Below the pieces are notes generated by a model. That model had not been told where the DNA came from, searched no databases, and worked only from the letters and a program-made list of their open reading frames with translations. A DNA stretch of 64,000 nucleotides from Tetrahymena thermophila SB210. Its lineage: Eukaryota; Ciliophora; Oligohymenophorea; Hymenostomatida; Tetrahymenidae. The position numbers and the translations under genes are program-made. The stretch covers positions 434,001 to 498,000 of the forward strand of contig NW_002476567.1 of the NCBI RefSeq assembly GCF_000189635.1, written 5' to 3'. Shown piece by piece: positions 16,201-28,216 of this stretch. Positions within the stretch are counted from its first letter, which is position 1. The number at the start of each line of letters is the position of its first letter.

Positions 16201-17231
16201 GCAAACTTTAAGAGCATGAAATTTTAAAACTTTTCTTCCATATCTTTTTGAAAATTCTATTTAACTTTATTTATGTCATTTTCTTTGTAAATTTCCTAAT
16301 CATCTAAAATGTTTATCATACTTATAGAAGAGGATTTCGTATTCAATACCTTCCCTTAATTTGAAATAGATCTTCTTTTAGATTCAGATTTTTCTTAGAC
16401 TGTTTGATTAGTTTAAATCTATTCATTAATCTTGATTTATGGTTTCAAGTCTATTTAAGTTTATGACTTCCTAAGGTTTATTTTGCTAACTGTTTATGAG
16501 TTTTTATCACTAGGTATTTATGTTAAATTGTTGTTATCGTTGCACTCTAATTTTTCAATACGAGGTATAAATATAGCCAACTCTCCTTTTAACAGAAAGA
16601 ATATTTTGTTAGACTTAGACTCTATATTTAATATTTATTCAAAGGGTTAGCACTCTTAATACTCAAACTAAAACAACAAATCTTTAAAGCTTTTCATTGG
16701 TAAAAATGTTTTATATTTTTATAAAAACTCTAAATTATTTCCCAAAGTTATTTAAAGGACACTCAAATCTTTATCGTTTCTTTCAGATTTAGGTTTTTTC
16801 AAAATATTTTTGCATAATTCATATTCAGATGATTCACCTATCAAAGTTTATTGTTAGAAAAAGCTTGTTTAAATATCTTAACTTTGCAACATTGCAATAC
16901 TTGCTTTTACTCTTTTACTTTCCCCTGTTTACTAAGTTTACTAGGCACTATTTTACTTGGGCGATAATGGCTATAAAACTTCTTAGGATTTAGTTGTAAA
17001 ATTCAAATTACTATTATGATTTTTATGCTTTGAGCTTTGATTACAACTGCCAGGTATCAACAAATTGGAATCTAAAGATTTGAGATTCATTTTTTATAAA
17101 AACAACTAAACCTTGCTCCCATCTAAGTTTGATGTTTGCTATCCGTCATCCCTAGATCTTTAAATTTAAATTTCTTTAAGGTTTTTATCATTTTCAGATT
17201 ATTCCTAAATATAGATTTCTAACTCGCTCAT
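13272..17231 (-). CDS. Protein with two cyclic-nucleotide-binding-like domains
   Basis: Exons 17231-15820, 15761-15705 and 15540-13272 sum exactly to 1,246 codons (1,245 residues). A Q/N/K-rich N-terminus leads to a first CNB-like fold: KIFFLLKGELAIFIPR (about 208-223), an insert of some 125 residues, then KVGDMFGETSLEYRYPELYS (about 343-362). A second fold follows: FNIGEQINKIYFFCSGMIHK (about 430-450), then VINSVSVFGEEGIL (about 485-500), split by two introns. The C-terminal 700 residues are coiled coil (LDSIYRSIRQMERIQILEK) and low-complexity Q/N/K/S sequence. Both folds keep the FGE turn of the phosphate-binding cassette but lack the Arg-X-Ala/Thr that grips the cyclic phosphate in PKA and CNG channels, so ligand binding is doubtful. 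No channel or kinase domain is present. Likely a scaffold, perhaps ciliary or cortical (inference). Confidence 0.88.
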
Positions 17232-17730
17232 ACCCTTAAGTGCTAATTAATTTAATAAAATTAACTAACTAACTAAACAAATTAATTTAATTAATATATA
17301 ACCATAACTTGCACTTAATATAATATAAATATCTAAATACTCTTAGCCTAATAGTTAAAGGTTAATCCTTCATTTATAGATAAGTTTTTTGTGGATATTT
17401 TTAATAATAATATATATTTTTATATTTAGTTACATCTAAATAAATACATTTTTGTATTTGTAAGTATTTTTATAACTTACAAATAGTCACAAAACAAACT
17501 TAGAACAATCAACATATATTTTTTTACACAATATTTATTATTTTGTGAGAATAAATTTATGAAAAAAATGAAAGACAGACATTGATTTATTTATTTTTTT
17601 ACAAAATTTGATATTTATAAATTTATTTTTAATTATAAAATGATAAAATCTATTTTCAATAAACTTAGTTAGAGTTTTATGAAAATATCAATGTAGATTT
17701 TTTTAAAATCTGAATTTCAAATAAAATTCT
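17232..17730. other. Intergenic spacer between two tandem minus-strand genes
   Basis: A/T-rich sequence lies between the TTLL gene end and the start of the CNB-like gene. It should hold the promoter of the CNB-like gene, but no motif was recognised. Confidence 0.5.
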
Positions 17731-20700
17731 TCAATTAGATTTATATAAATTAACTAGGAATTAGAACATATTTTCTTAACTTGAGTATCCAGTCACAGGG
17801 AAAAGAGACTCTATCAGACCTTTCTTAGAATGTTGAGAAAAATTTTAATTATCATTTCCTAATTGCTGGTTATTAGGATTATTTTCAATATTTTAACTTT
17901 TCTTTTCTTTATGATTTTAGCTGTGTTTTTGGATTTATTTTTATATTATATCATCAGAGTATTGAGGAGGGAATATGAGATCTACAGATAATTTAAGAGC
18001 ATCATCTATCATTCTAGGGATCAACATTTCAAGGAGAGGACTAGATTCTTCAATACAGGGATTTGTGTTGATTTCAATTAGCCAAACATTAAATTATTAA
18101 TCTATAAAGAAATCATAGCCAAAAAGCTCAAATGAGTATTTTCTATCGTTAGCATTCAGCTTATTCTTCACACTTAGCATAGATATAGTTATGATCTCCT
18201 TAATTCTTGGCATTATATCACCTCTGAAAGTTTGAATATAACCTTTTTTCTAGAGGTATTCATCAAAATTATCCAAGCTTAGCTAATTACCATTCTCGTA
18301 TTGCCCATATGAATCAGAGTATTTCTGGATTGCATTATTAGTTAAATGAATAAAAATATTATCCTAATCTGAAACATCGTATTTTTTACTGCTTGTACGA
18401 ATGTAACCTTCTTTGAATAAGTAGACATCAAGATTTTAATTAACTAAAACCCACATACGAATATCAAATTTTCTTTCATTTATAAGGAAAGGTTTTTCAA
18501 TATATTTTTAAATTACAAATGAATGTTCTTTCATTAAGTAGCCTCCAAATTCTGCTGATATACCATTACTATTTTTGTTACCTTTTTTTTCTGGAGAGTT
18601 TGGCTGCTTATTTTAATTGTTAGAGCTATTTCCGCTTGTACTACTATTAGTTGCAGCTTAAGTAATTATAGTTGGTTTTTTGGGAAGAGATAAATCACGT
18701 ATACGTGAAATGTGAATATTATTATTGTAGTTGACATTATGGTTGCTGTTACTAGCTTTATTTTTTTTAATTTTTTGTTTTTTTGGTTTATTTTCTGTTT
18801 CACCATCTTCATTTTTTTTAGGGCTCTCTTATTAATCATTAAGCTATTCGTTTTGTAATTATTCAGTTTAGTTTAATGCTCCTGTTTGTTATGAGTTTGG
18901 AGTAAGTTCAATGTCTTTTTCATTTCGATTGTTATTATTTTTTATAATTAAATATTTATCTTGGAAATCACCATCATTGTTATTATTTAGATTTAAGCTT
19001 TTTTTCATTTAATCCACTTTTTTCCCTTTCTCTTCTTCTTTTTCTAAGTTATTAGGGGTTACATATAAGCTTTTATCGAATAAATTTTTCAAGACAGGTT
19101 CCTCCTTTTCGTTTTATTCATTTTTTTGCTTATTCTCTTGATTTGCGATACTCTCTGCCATGGCTATATCTAACAACATATCTTACTATTATTGCAGAGT
19201 CTATTTATCATCATTTGGTTAAGCTTTACTTTGTATAGGTTACTCATAAAATCCATCAAAATAATTATTTAAAAGAGTTTCAAGCTAGAATAAATTAGAA
19301 AATAATTCGATTCCTCTGCCTCTATTTAGATTTGTAGGTTTTAACAACCAAATATAGCTACTTTATGAATCACCTAAAAAAGTATTGTGAATTTTCATTT
19401 CTCCATATTTATCCACTCCTGGTGGAGCAACAATTCCAAGTTATTTCTTCTTGTTAGACTTTTAATTGTTCGTACGAATTTAGACCTATCTGAATTTACT
19501 CTTGATCTCAATGTAATTCTTTTTATATTCGTTCTAAGTTTTTAAGGGTTCAGGTAAATTCTTGTAAAAGAAATCGCAAAATCTTATTAAATCTAAATCC
19601 CAGAATTTTTCTTTCAAAGAAAACAAAAATGTTGTGGGAGTAAAATCAAAAATATTTAATCCTCTTTCACTGCAATATCTATGTTAATATTTAAAAAATA
19701 ATGAATGATAAAAACAAAAAAGGAAATAACTTAAAAATAATTAATAATTTTTCTTTCTTTCTTTCTACCTTCCAATGTTTTTGATGATTCCATTTTTTGT
19801 AGTAATTTCTGCATGAAATTCAAAATGATTGACAATTCTTTTTTTATGTAAGCTCAAACTTTCAAATCTAATTATTTTTTTATTATTTTTATTGTTAAAT
19901 TATTAAAAATTAGTTAATTAATTAATTACTTAATTCCCTTCGAAAATGGATGCCATCTAAAATTTAGATTGCTAGAGTAAACAGGAGACTCTCTCCAATT
20001 TGAGCGAGTAAGAAGCACTCTTCTAACTAAACCACTGTTGTTGCCTTTCTAAAAATAGCATGTATAAATTCCTTCAGGTAACTTCTATTATACAGTATAA
20101 GCAGAAGTAATTATATTGGATTTTATCTCTAAATTTTACTACTGCTATTGTTGTTGTTGTTGTTATTCAGGAACTTAAGATTTTATAAGTAATACTTGAT
20201 CATTTAAATTAGAAGAAATGACAGCTCTTGGATTAGACTAACTTCTTTTTTCTGATTAATCTTCATTTAAAAAGTTGTACTCTTCCAAGTTATTCAATTT
20301 AGTTATATCGACTTAATTAGACATTGTATTACTATGAACATAAACTGCTTTCGTTTTATGTATTCTTGGAGGTGAAAACATGTTTTATTAATAATATGAT
20401 TTATTCTCATAAAAATCAAACTATTTTTAATTATTATTTTAGTTGTTGTTGTTGTTGGTATTTTTTTCTTATGTCACAAAATTTAAATCAAACGATGCGT
20501 CTCCACTTCCTGCAATACTGAAGGTCCCTCCTTTAGTATAGTTAAATGAATTACCTCTTCTTTTTTATTATTATAATACTATGCGTTACTGGATAAGAGA
20601 AGATTAATTTTTGTCACCCTTTGTATTTTTTATTGGAGACAAAGTTTGGTCAGCACTCTTATTATTTATGCTGTTATATACGTTTTAAAAGTCAATAACT

Positions 20701-22617
20701 GGAGAAGTTTAGTTATTACTGTTAGCATTTCTTTTTGATTTTGGCGACACATTTAAATTACTACTATTTTGTTAAAGGTTTTATCCTACAGTGTTTGAAT
20801 TCATAATTTAATTTTATTTTTTTTAATTTTGAGTTTGGCTTTCTTCATAAAACTCTGAATTGGTACCTGTAAGTTCTTTATTTTATGCATTAGTGTTTTT
20901 TTACTTCAAAGATGTTTTAGAGTTTTAGTTATTAGTTAACTTTCTATTTGATGAGATTGACTGAGTTAAAAAACTATTATTACTCTAGCCATTCGTATCA
21001 TTTTCTTGAAACCCTCCATATGCATTATCCATAAAATTTTGAACATATGAAATATTAGATAAGGACTCCTCATATCTATCGTTATTGTTAAATTCCTTCT
21101 CTATCGTTTTTTGATGATCATTTTTTATTTCTTTTATAGATTATGCAATTCCAAAAGATTGATTATTTGTATTTTATGGAGTCAACTTTTTAGGACTATC
21201 GCTTTATGTTTTTTCATTTAGAGTTTGTTTAGAATGATTATATTAGTCAATTAAAGATTATTATTTCTAAGTAAATTCTGGGTCTTTAATTCCTTGTTAA
21301 TTATAAAAATCCTAAAGGATTAAACGTTATTATGCACTATTGTTTCTATATTCACTTAGTAAAGCATTTAAATTGGTCGTATTTGTTTAATTTATCACAA
21401 TATTATTTGCTTGTATATTATTTTGTTTAACTTAATTTTGATATTTGTTCTACGTCAGCTTTTATGTTTAAGAGTAATTTGCTTAGCTTTCATCTAATAT
21501 TTAGCTTTTATTAACGAAGCAATTAAACGAATTATTGTTGTAGTTGCTATTATTATTTTTGGTATTCGCATTCATTCCATCATTTCTATATTACAGTGAA
21601 TGGTTTTAACCTCTCCTATTGTTAACTGAATGATTGTGCACACTTACCTTTTTCTGAAGGAGATTTTTTCTTTTTTGCAAAAATTAGTTAATAACATAAG
21701 GCTAAACTCCCTTAGAAATTTATTGAAGAGACTATTGGTTACCATTAGTATATATTTCAAGAGAAGCTGCTAGAGCAGGATTTTTACTTAATTAAACTCT
21801 AATAGCTTTTTTAATATTATTTGCATGTCTTTAATCATTGCTCTTGGCTTATCTTTCTACTCTATAATGGATAGGTTTACTGCCTACTATTTAATCTTCT
21901 CCCATCATATACTTCTAACTATCTTAATTTTAAGAAGATCGTATACGAATTTAATTTTTCTTTTTAGAGTATTCATTAATTTGACTCTATTACTGTAACC
22001 TTGAGGATTAATAATTCTTATTAATACTTCCGTTCGGATGAAGCTTGGAGTCAATAGCCAATCCATCTACAATAGCTTGCTACTATTATCGTATAAAAGT
22101 GTATTCATCTTAGTCTTAAAAGATATTTGGTAAGCAAGATACATTTACATTTTAAGAAGCTTTTTTAGAGCGAGATTTAAAGGGACTTTCAGTTACAATA
22201 CCAGACTATTATTTAGCTTACAGCGATTAATCTTCATTTTTTAATTTTTAGATATTTAATTAAATATATAATTTAAACATAATTACTCTGTCCTTGCGAT
22301 AATAAAATAGCCTCGGAAGTATTTGTATGTCGCAATAATCCATGGTTAATAATAGCATCATCTTCCTAACACAGTGAATTCTATTTCTTATTTATTTATA
22401 TTTTTTAAGTTTTAAATTATTCCTCAAATTTCGATAATTTGCTTTCTGTTAATGATTCGCCCTTTTTATGGTCATTATAATCTGATTTTATTATTGGAGT
22501 CATCGAAATATTTTTTGTGCATTCCTAATTTTGATTGTTATTGTGCTTTAAATAATGATCTTTTGATGGCTTTATAGGTGAGTTGTAACTAAAATTGGTG
22601 AACGTAGAATTCTTCAT
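17731..22617 (-). CDS. Tubulin tyrosine ligase-like (TTLL) glutamylase/glycylase-type enzyme
   Basis: Predicted ATP-grasp ligase that adds amino acids, most often glutamate chains, to tubulin tails in cilia and cortical microtubules. Exons 22617-22279, 22205-19930, 19858-19769 and 19678-17731 total 1,551 codons (1,550 residues). The first ~800 residues are N/Q/S-rich and unfolded-looking. The catalytic region starts near FRWHPFSKGINLSLHKKRIV (about 880-900), then IWLLKPTNLNRGRGIELF (about 1010-1025), EKPFLINERKFDIRMWVLVN (about 1295-1315), IFIHLTNNAIQKYS, YSFELFGYDFFID and the metal-binding VWLIEINTNPCIEESSPLL (about 1437-1455). All core ATP-grasp motifs are present. Unusual: a Q/N/K/E-rich insert of about 200 residues lies between NRGRGI and the FDIR block, inside the catalytic domain. 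Subfamily and whether it elongates or initiates cannot be told by eye. Confidence 0.95.
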
Positions 22618-23707
22618 TTTGCTTATTATTGGTTTTCTAAAGATTTGTAAGCAAGAAAAAGATTAGAATAATATAGAAAATAAATTTGCTAAATTATGAA
22701 CACAAAAAATATTTTCTTATTCTGTTAAAATTAGTTTTAGTTTTGTAAGTAATTATTATTGCTTAGAAAAAATTTGTTATTTTTTCTTTACTTTTTTGTT
22801 AGTATTCTATGAGACAGAAATATTAATTTGCAAATGATATTTGAAGAATTAATTTTAAATTACTTACAATACTTGTTTTCAATAATAATATAAATATTAA
22901 CAATCACGTTAACAATAACAATCCATTAAATACAAACTATCTGTTTTTTTTACAATCTTTCATTTTTACATTATAATAAACATTGATTGAATCACCCTTA
23001 TTATTTTTTGCTTAATATAAATATGTAATTAATTTTAAGATTCAATCAATGAATCATTTATTTATTAATTTATTGATTTAAATCTTTATTAGAATACTTA
23101 AATTTTATTTAACTTTATCATACAAATCATAACCATCCATTCTCCTCAATTGTATTATTATAGTTGCCTCTATATGCGTAAATTGAAAATTCGCAATAGC
23201 AATCAATATTATATTTTTTCAAAAAATATATTTATAAATAAGTTGTTATCAAACAACAAATTAATTTTCATTTTTGCTAATAACTTTTGAATATAAATAA
23301 ACATTTATCATTTTTAAAATAATATAGTTTACTGAAAATATTTTTATTCTATTTATAGCAAATTTAATAAACAAAAAATAATAAAATTGGTTTAAATTAT
23401 TTTCTAAAAATTAATTGTTTAAAGAATTAATTATTAAAATATTTCTAAATATTTAATAAGAGATAAGAAAAAAAAATTATTGAATAATTAATTATAGTAA
23501 TATGTTGAACTCAAATGTTATCAAATATTAATTAGTTTATTATTTTCTAAATATTCATAATTTAGAAAACAAAAATTAAAATAAATAAATACTTTTATAT
23601 AAAATTTCTTTAATTTTTTTTTTAATAAATAAATACTCTAATTTGTATCATAGTTTGCTTAGAATCAATTAATATTGTTTTATTTTTAATTACATTGTAA
23701 ATATTTT
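22618..23707. other. Intergenic, 5' flank of the TTLL gene
   Basis: The spacer is A/T-rich with no supported ORF. It includes the upstream region of the TTLL gene and the 3' flank of the BIVM homologue. Confidence 0.5.
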
Positions 23708-25165
23708 TCAATCTAGATCTTCTCTTGAGTCAGAGTTGAGATTATCAGGTTCTTCTAATACTTCATTTGCTTGCACAGTTTCTTAATTATCTTCTTCATT
23801 AATCTAAGGAATGGTAGTTTCGTCTTATTACTATTCTGCTTATCCTATTTATTTGGGGATGCTGATTACTTATTTCTTTTTCTTTATTATTTTTTAGAAT
23901 GCCATTATGCAATGAATGCTAGTTCCTGCTTTTGTAGTTTTAAAATATTCTCCTTTTCTTTCCATAATTCCTTTTTCGGGGTGTCTAATATCGTAGTATT
24001 AAGGATTTCCTAAAGATATATCTTTTGCTATTTCTGACCATAACCTAATGTGGAATGCAGGATATCTTTTACTTGGCTCTCCTATAAATATCCAATGGTC
24101 TACTTCATTGGGGTCTATATCCTATATATTTTAAATAATTAATTAGTTTAAACAAAATAGCTGCTAATTTTTACTTCTAATTTTTTATAAGCATCAGGTG
24201 GTCTACGAGGAACTATTTCATAGCCCACAGGACAGAAATAATGGTCATGAGCATGATAAATAAATGTCATATTTTCATTTCTTAAACCCTTTTATTTGAT
24301 ATTTTTAGGATTAAAAACTAAACTATTTAAACCAAATAATAAATTTAATACTTCTTCTAATCTGTCTAATGCTTCTTTTTCATCTATTCCAGGAGTACGA
24401 TTATCTCCGCACATTTTCCAGAAAATATATGCTGTTCCATCAACTTTAAAATATTTGCAAAGGAGCTTGAACCATTTTATTAATGTACCATTTCCAGTGA
24501 AAGTTCCGAAATCAGTATCCTAAAAAAGCTTGCCTTCTTTTTCTACTCCTAAGATTTGTAAGGCTTCTTCTACAGAAATAGGTGGTAAAGTACCAACACC
24601 AAGCCAAGAGAATAAATAATTCCAGTTGGACATCTATTTAAATTAACAATTATTATTGAATGCAACATCTATAAATAAATTATACCAAGCTACTTATTCC
24701 ACAAGAGCGCTGATATTGAGGTCTTGAAAGACAAAACCTAATTGTTAAATTAAAATTCATTCAATTGCTTTAAAAAATTTAAATTATTTACCATCTTCTC
24801 TAATCTAAATATTTTCTTTGTTTCATTTCTTCCTATGTTATCGTAAGATTCTTAGGAATTTCATTTTTTAGCTTAACCTCTGGTTAAATTACTTAGACAT
24901 TCTTTGCATTTTAATCCATATTCTCTTTATTCTCGCTATTGATTTTTTATTCATTTCCTTTTTTTTATCTATTTTTCCCTAATTCTGGTTTTTTACTATG
25001 ATTTTTTTTAAACAGTTTTGAGAAATCCATGACGACATTTTAATCTTCTTAATCACTCTAAGGTTTTTAAATCTATTTTGGTTTTTCATCTATAATTTTG
25101 AGTGCCTTTTCCAAAGCATTTAGCTCCAGATTTTTTAGAAAATCTTTCAACAACTCCTAATCCAT
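23708..25165 (-). CDS. BIVM: BIVM family protein (basic, immunoglobulin-like variable motif-containing)
   Basis: Exons 25165-24792, 24737-24686, 24633-24175 and 24121-23708 give 432 residues. Introns are 52-54 nt and all phases match. The conserved core begins near residue 124 with [20 protein letters not shown], followed by SNWNYLFSWLGVGTLPPIS, FGTFTGNGTLIKWFKLL, the HAHDHYFCPVGYE block, DHWIFIGEPSKRYPAFHIR and NPQYYDIRHPEKG, in the same order as vertebrate BIVM as I remember it. The function of BIVM is not established. The invariant SCG and HxHxHYFCP motifs resemble a Cys/His catalytic pair of a papain-like fold, but that is inference. The N-terminal 120 residues are Lys/Gln/Asn-rich and the C-terminus is acidic and Q-rich; both look disordered. 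Confidence 0.92.
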
Positions 25166-26150
25166 TTGTTAATTAAACTTTTAAATTTTAAAAATTTTAA
25201 TTAGAACTTGTAAAATTATAATTTTTTAAGCAATCTCTAATATTAATCATCTATCAATTAATCAACCACTAACCACTGGTTTAAAAATTTAAATTTACAA
25301 TCTAATTGATTTATAGTAAATTGATTGACACTAAATATTTTTTAAAATAATTAAATAAATTTATATTTAATGATTTAATTAAAGATATAAAATTGATAAA
25401 AAAAAATATTTAAATAAAATAAATAATTTCCTTTTAAAATGGGTTTTAATAAAATTAAAAAATTTTAATATACATCAATGTTTTTATATTTTAAGATTTA
25501 TTATAAATTAATTTATTCATTTTATTTTAAATATTATTTTTTATTTGAATATTAATGATATAAGTAAAAATTTTTATCTTATGAAATTGATTAGAATAAA
25601 ATTTTAATAAATTTATTATTCATCTATTTATTTATTGGTGGGAATAGATTATTTAAATAGAATTTAAAATAATCTTGAAAAAAGAAGAATGTTTTGAAAT
25701 AATATATCTAAACAAATGAAAATGTAGGCAAACAAAAAAATGTATTTTTATAGAACTTCAAATTTTAGTTAGTGATCAATGGAATATTTTCAAGCTAATC
25801 TGGTGTAACTAAAATTTATTATACAAAATAATGAATTGATTTAGTAAATTTTTATAAACAACAAAATGTTGTTTTTAGAAATATAATTTCAAAAATGCAC
25901 ATGTAAATAGAAGTAAATGATTACTGCTAAATTTATATTTTTTAGTGTGTAATTTGATAACCATGAAATATCTAGCTATGTAAGTCATATATTTTATAAC
26001 ACATTAAAAAAAATCACTAATTTGTGCAAGTTTTATCTTAATAATTTAATTAAATATTAACAAATATTAAAAAAGAAAAAAATACTAAAAAGAATTAAAG
26101 CTGTTTTTGTAAAACTTGATACTAAACTTGATGATAATAAGAAATAAAAT
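25166..26150. other. Divergent intergenic region
   Basis: This A/T-rich region lies between the BIVM start and the start of the next plus-strand gene, so it must serve as promoter for both. No motif or further gene was recognised. Confidence 0.5.
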
Positions 26151-27300
26151 ATGAGCAACTTAAGTGACAGCGATTCCGAAGGGTATTCTATAAATTTAGG
26201 TATAATTTTAAATATTTGTATACAAGTATAATATTTGGTTTTATGAATTATAAATAGAATTAAATCCAAAAATATAGTAATACAGAGGTATAATGATTTG
26301 TAACTAACCTTAAAGATGGCAGTATTCTATAGAATAGGTAGGAAACAATCCTTTCATTAGAAATGATCTCAATTAAGAAGAAAATCCATTATTTATTAAG
26401 CAAGAGAAAAACCTTATAAAAAAATTCAAATAAATAAGAGTAAATAATAAATATAAATTAAGATCTCATTCAACGACGCTGAGTGAAAGGTATTTTGTAT
26501 TTATCTTAATTATTTCTAGATTCATTAATTTTAATTATAGGGACGATTCAACGCAACCTTCTGGTCCACATACCATATAGAGAAATGAATCTTTTGTGCA
26601 CTAAAGGAATTAAAATTAAGAATTCAATTCTATATAAAACTAAAAAAGTGAAAAAGTTAGCAGTAGAATTTATGAGAATATATAAGAAGATATATAGCTA
26701 AAACCTAAAAATTATATTTCTGCTATTAGTTATAGATGCAATAGCGAAAGTAGAGCAGCTAACTTAAAAGAAAAGTTCGATAATTATAATAGAGCAATAG
26801 CATAAAGAAATAAGTCACAAATTAAAAAAGACCTAGTATTACCAAAGATATTTGACAATAAAATCAAAAATTTCTTAGAGGAGCATGGACATCATGAGTC
26901 TATAAATAAAAACAACTTCAGTAATAAATACTATCCAGATAATATATTCAAAAATAATTCTAAAAATATTTAGAAAATAATGAATTAGTAATAAGTAATA
27001 ATGAACAATATGATTTTAAATAAATTAAAAGATAATGACTAAGACTAATCATAATTAGCTAAAGAAATAGAGAGCTTTGAAATGCTAAGTTAATTGAATT
27101 AGACAGAAATATGTAATCTTAAGAGTTATTCTCCAGCTAAAAAGAAAAAATATAGAGTAAAAAAAATTCCAGAAAAGCTTCAAAGAGAGCTAAGTCCTTA
27201 AGAGAGAGCTAAATAAGACATTAAAAAGTTACTGAATAACAAATCAAATCTAACCAATCTTTACTATGAATTTATGAATTCTCTAAAATTTGTTAAATGA
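26151..27300 (+). CDS. Unrecognised Q/N/K-rich basic protein (346 aa)
   Basis: Exons 26151-26199, 26258-26489 and 26541-27300 join in phase to 347 codons ending in TGA. The start is acidic and serine-rich (MSNLSDSDSEGYSINL). A middle region holds basic patches such as EKNLIKKFKQIRVNNKYKLR, and the C-terminal third is helical and charged (YSPAKKKKYRVKKIPEKLQR, then LSPQERAKQDIKKLLN). There is no signal peptide or membrane span. I recognise no domain. The basic SP-containing segments would suit a nuclear or microtubule-associated protein, but that is only a guess. Introns are 58 and 51 nt. Confidence 0.75.
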
Positions 27301-28216
27301 AGAGTTAGCTTCTAAGATTTTAATATCTGATTACTTACCAGTGAATTTATATAAGTACTACTAACACATTTTAACTAAAAAAAATTTAGATTAAAAATAA
27401 ATAAATAAACAACCTAATAAATAAATAATAACCACAATCATTTTTAATCAATTAATTTTAACAAGAAAATTATTTAAATACTTTAACTTATATTAAATTT
27501 TATTTCCACTTTAATTAACTAATTAATCACCAACTAAAATGAATGATAAATTAAAAAAATTTTATTATTTTATTTAACTTAGTACATAATTATATTTAAA
27601 TGTATTTTTTATTAATTCTCATTTTAATGTTTTTATAATAAATTAAACCTACCTTCTGTCATACATTCACAAAATTTCTATGGAATTTCTTTCTAATTTA
27701 TCTAAATTATTTTATCATTTATTATTGAATTTAGGATATATTTATGATAAATTTTAACTTATTAATTGAATTCATTTCTTAAGTGTAATTTATCATAAAA
27801 TCTTAAAAAAAAACTAATAAATAAATAAATTAATGGTTCTATTTACTGTAGACTTGATTAATACATTTAAAAATAAATTCAATTAATTATTTTTATTAAA
27901 ATATTACTTACATACATCAATAGTACTAATTTAATTATAGGAATTGTTTTTAATTTTTTTTTCAATAAAAATCTATCTATTAAGTTGATATAAAATTTTA
28001 TGCCACAAAAATAATTAATTATCTAGAAACTAATTAGAATCATTATTAATTATTAAATATATCAACTATTTAGTTTAAAATTTTAAAGGTTGATTATTTT
28101 TTTATAAATAAATTTAATTTACCCAAAATATAAAGATAAACTAATTTAAAACTCATAAAATAGCATAGAGGAATACATATTTTTATAACAAAGTTTTTCA
28201 AGTGCAATTTAAGCTG
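27301..28216. other. Convergent intergenic spacer
   Basis: A/T-rich sequence lies between convergent genes at the boundary between the housekeeping part and the array region. No gene, tRNA or repeat was recognised. Confidence 0.5.

Noticed and set aside
20322-20324. ATG (MSNQVD) as the start of the TTLL gene
   Set aside because: The frame stays open upstream with coding-like N/Q/S-rich sequence for some 600 more codons plus a first exon starting at 22617.
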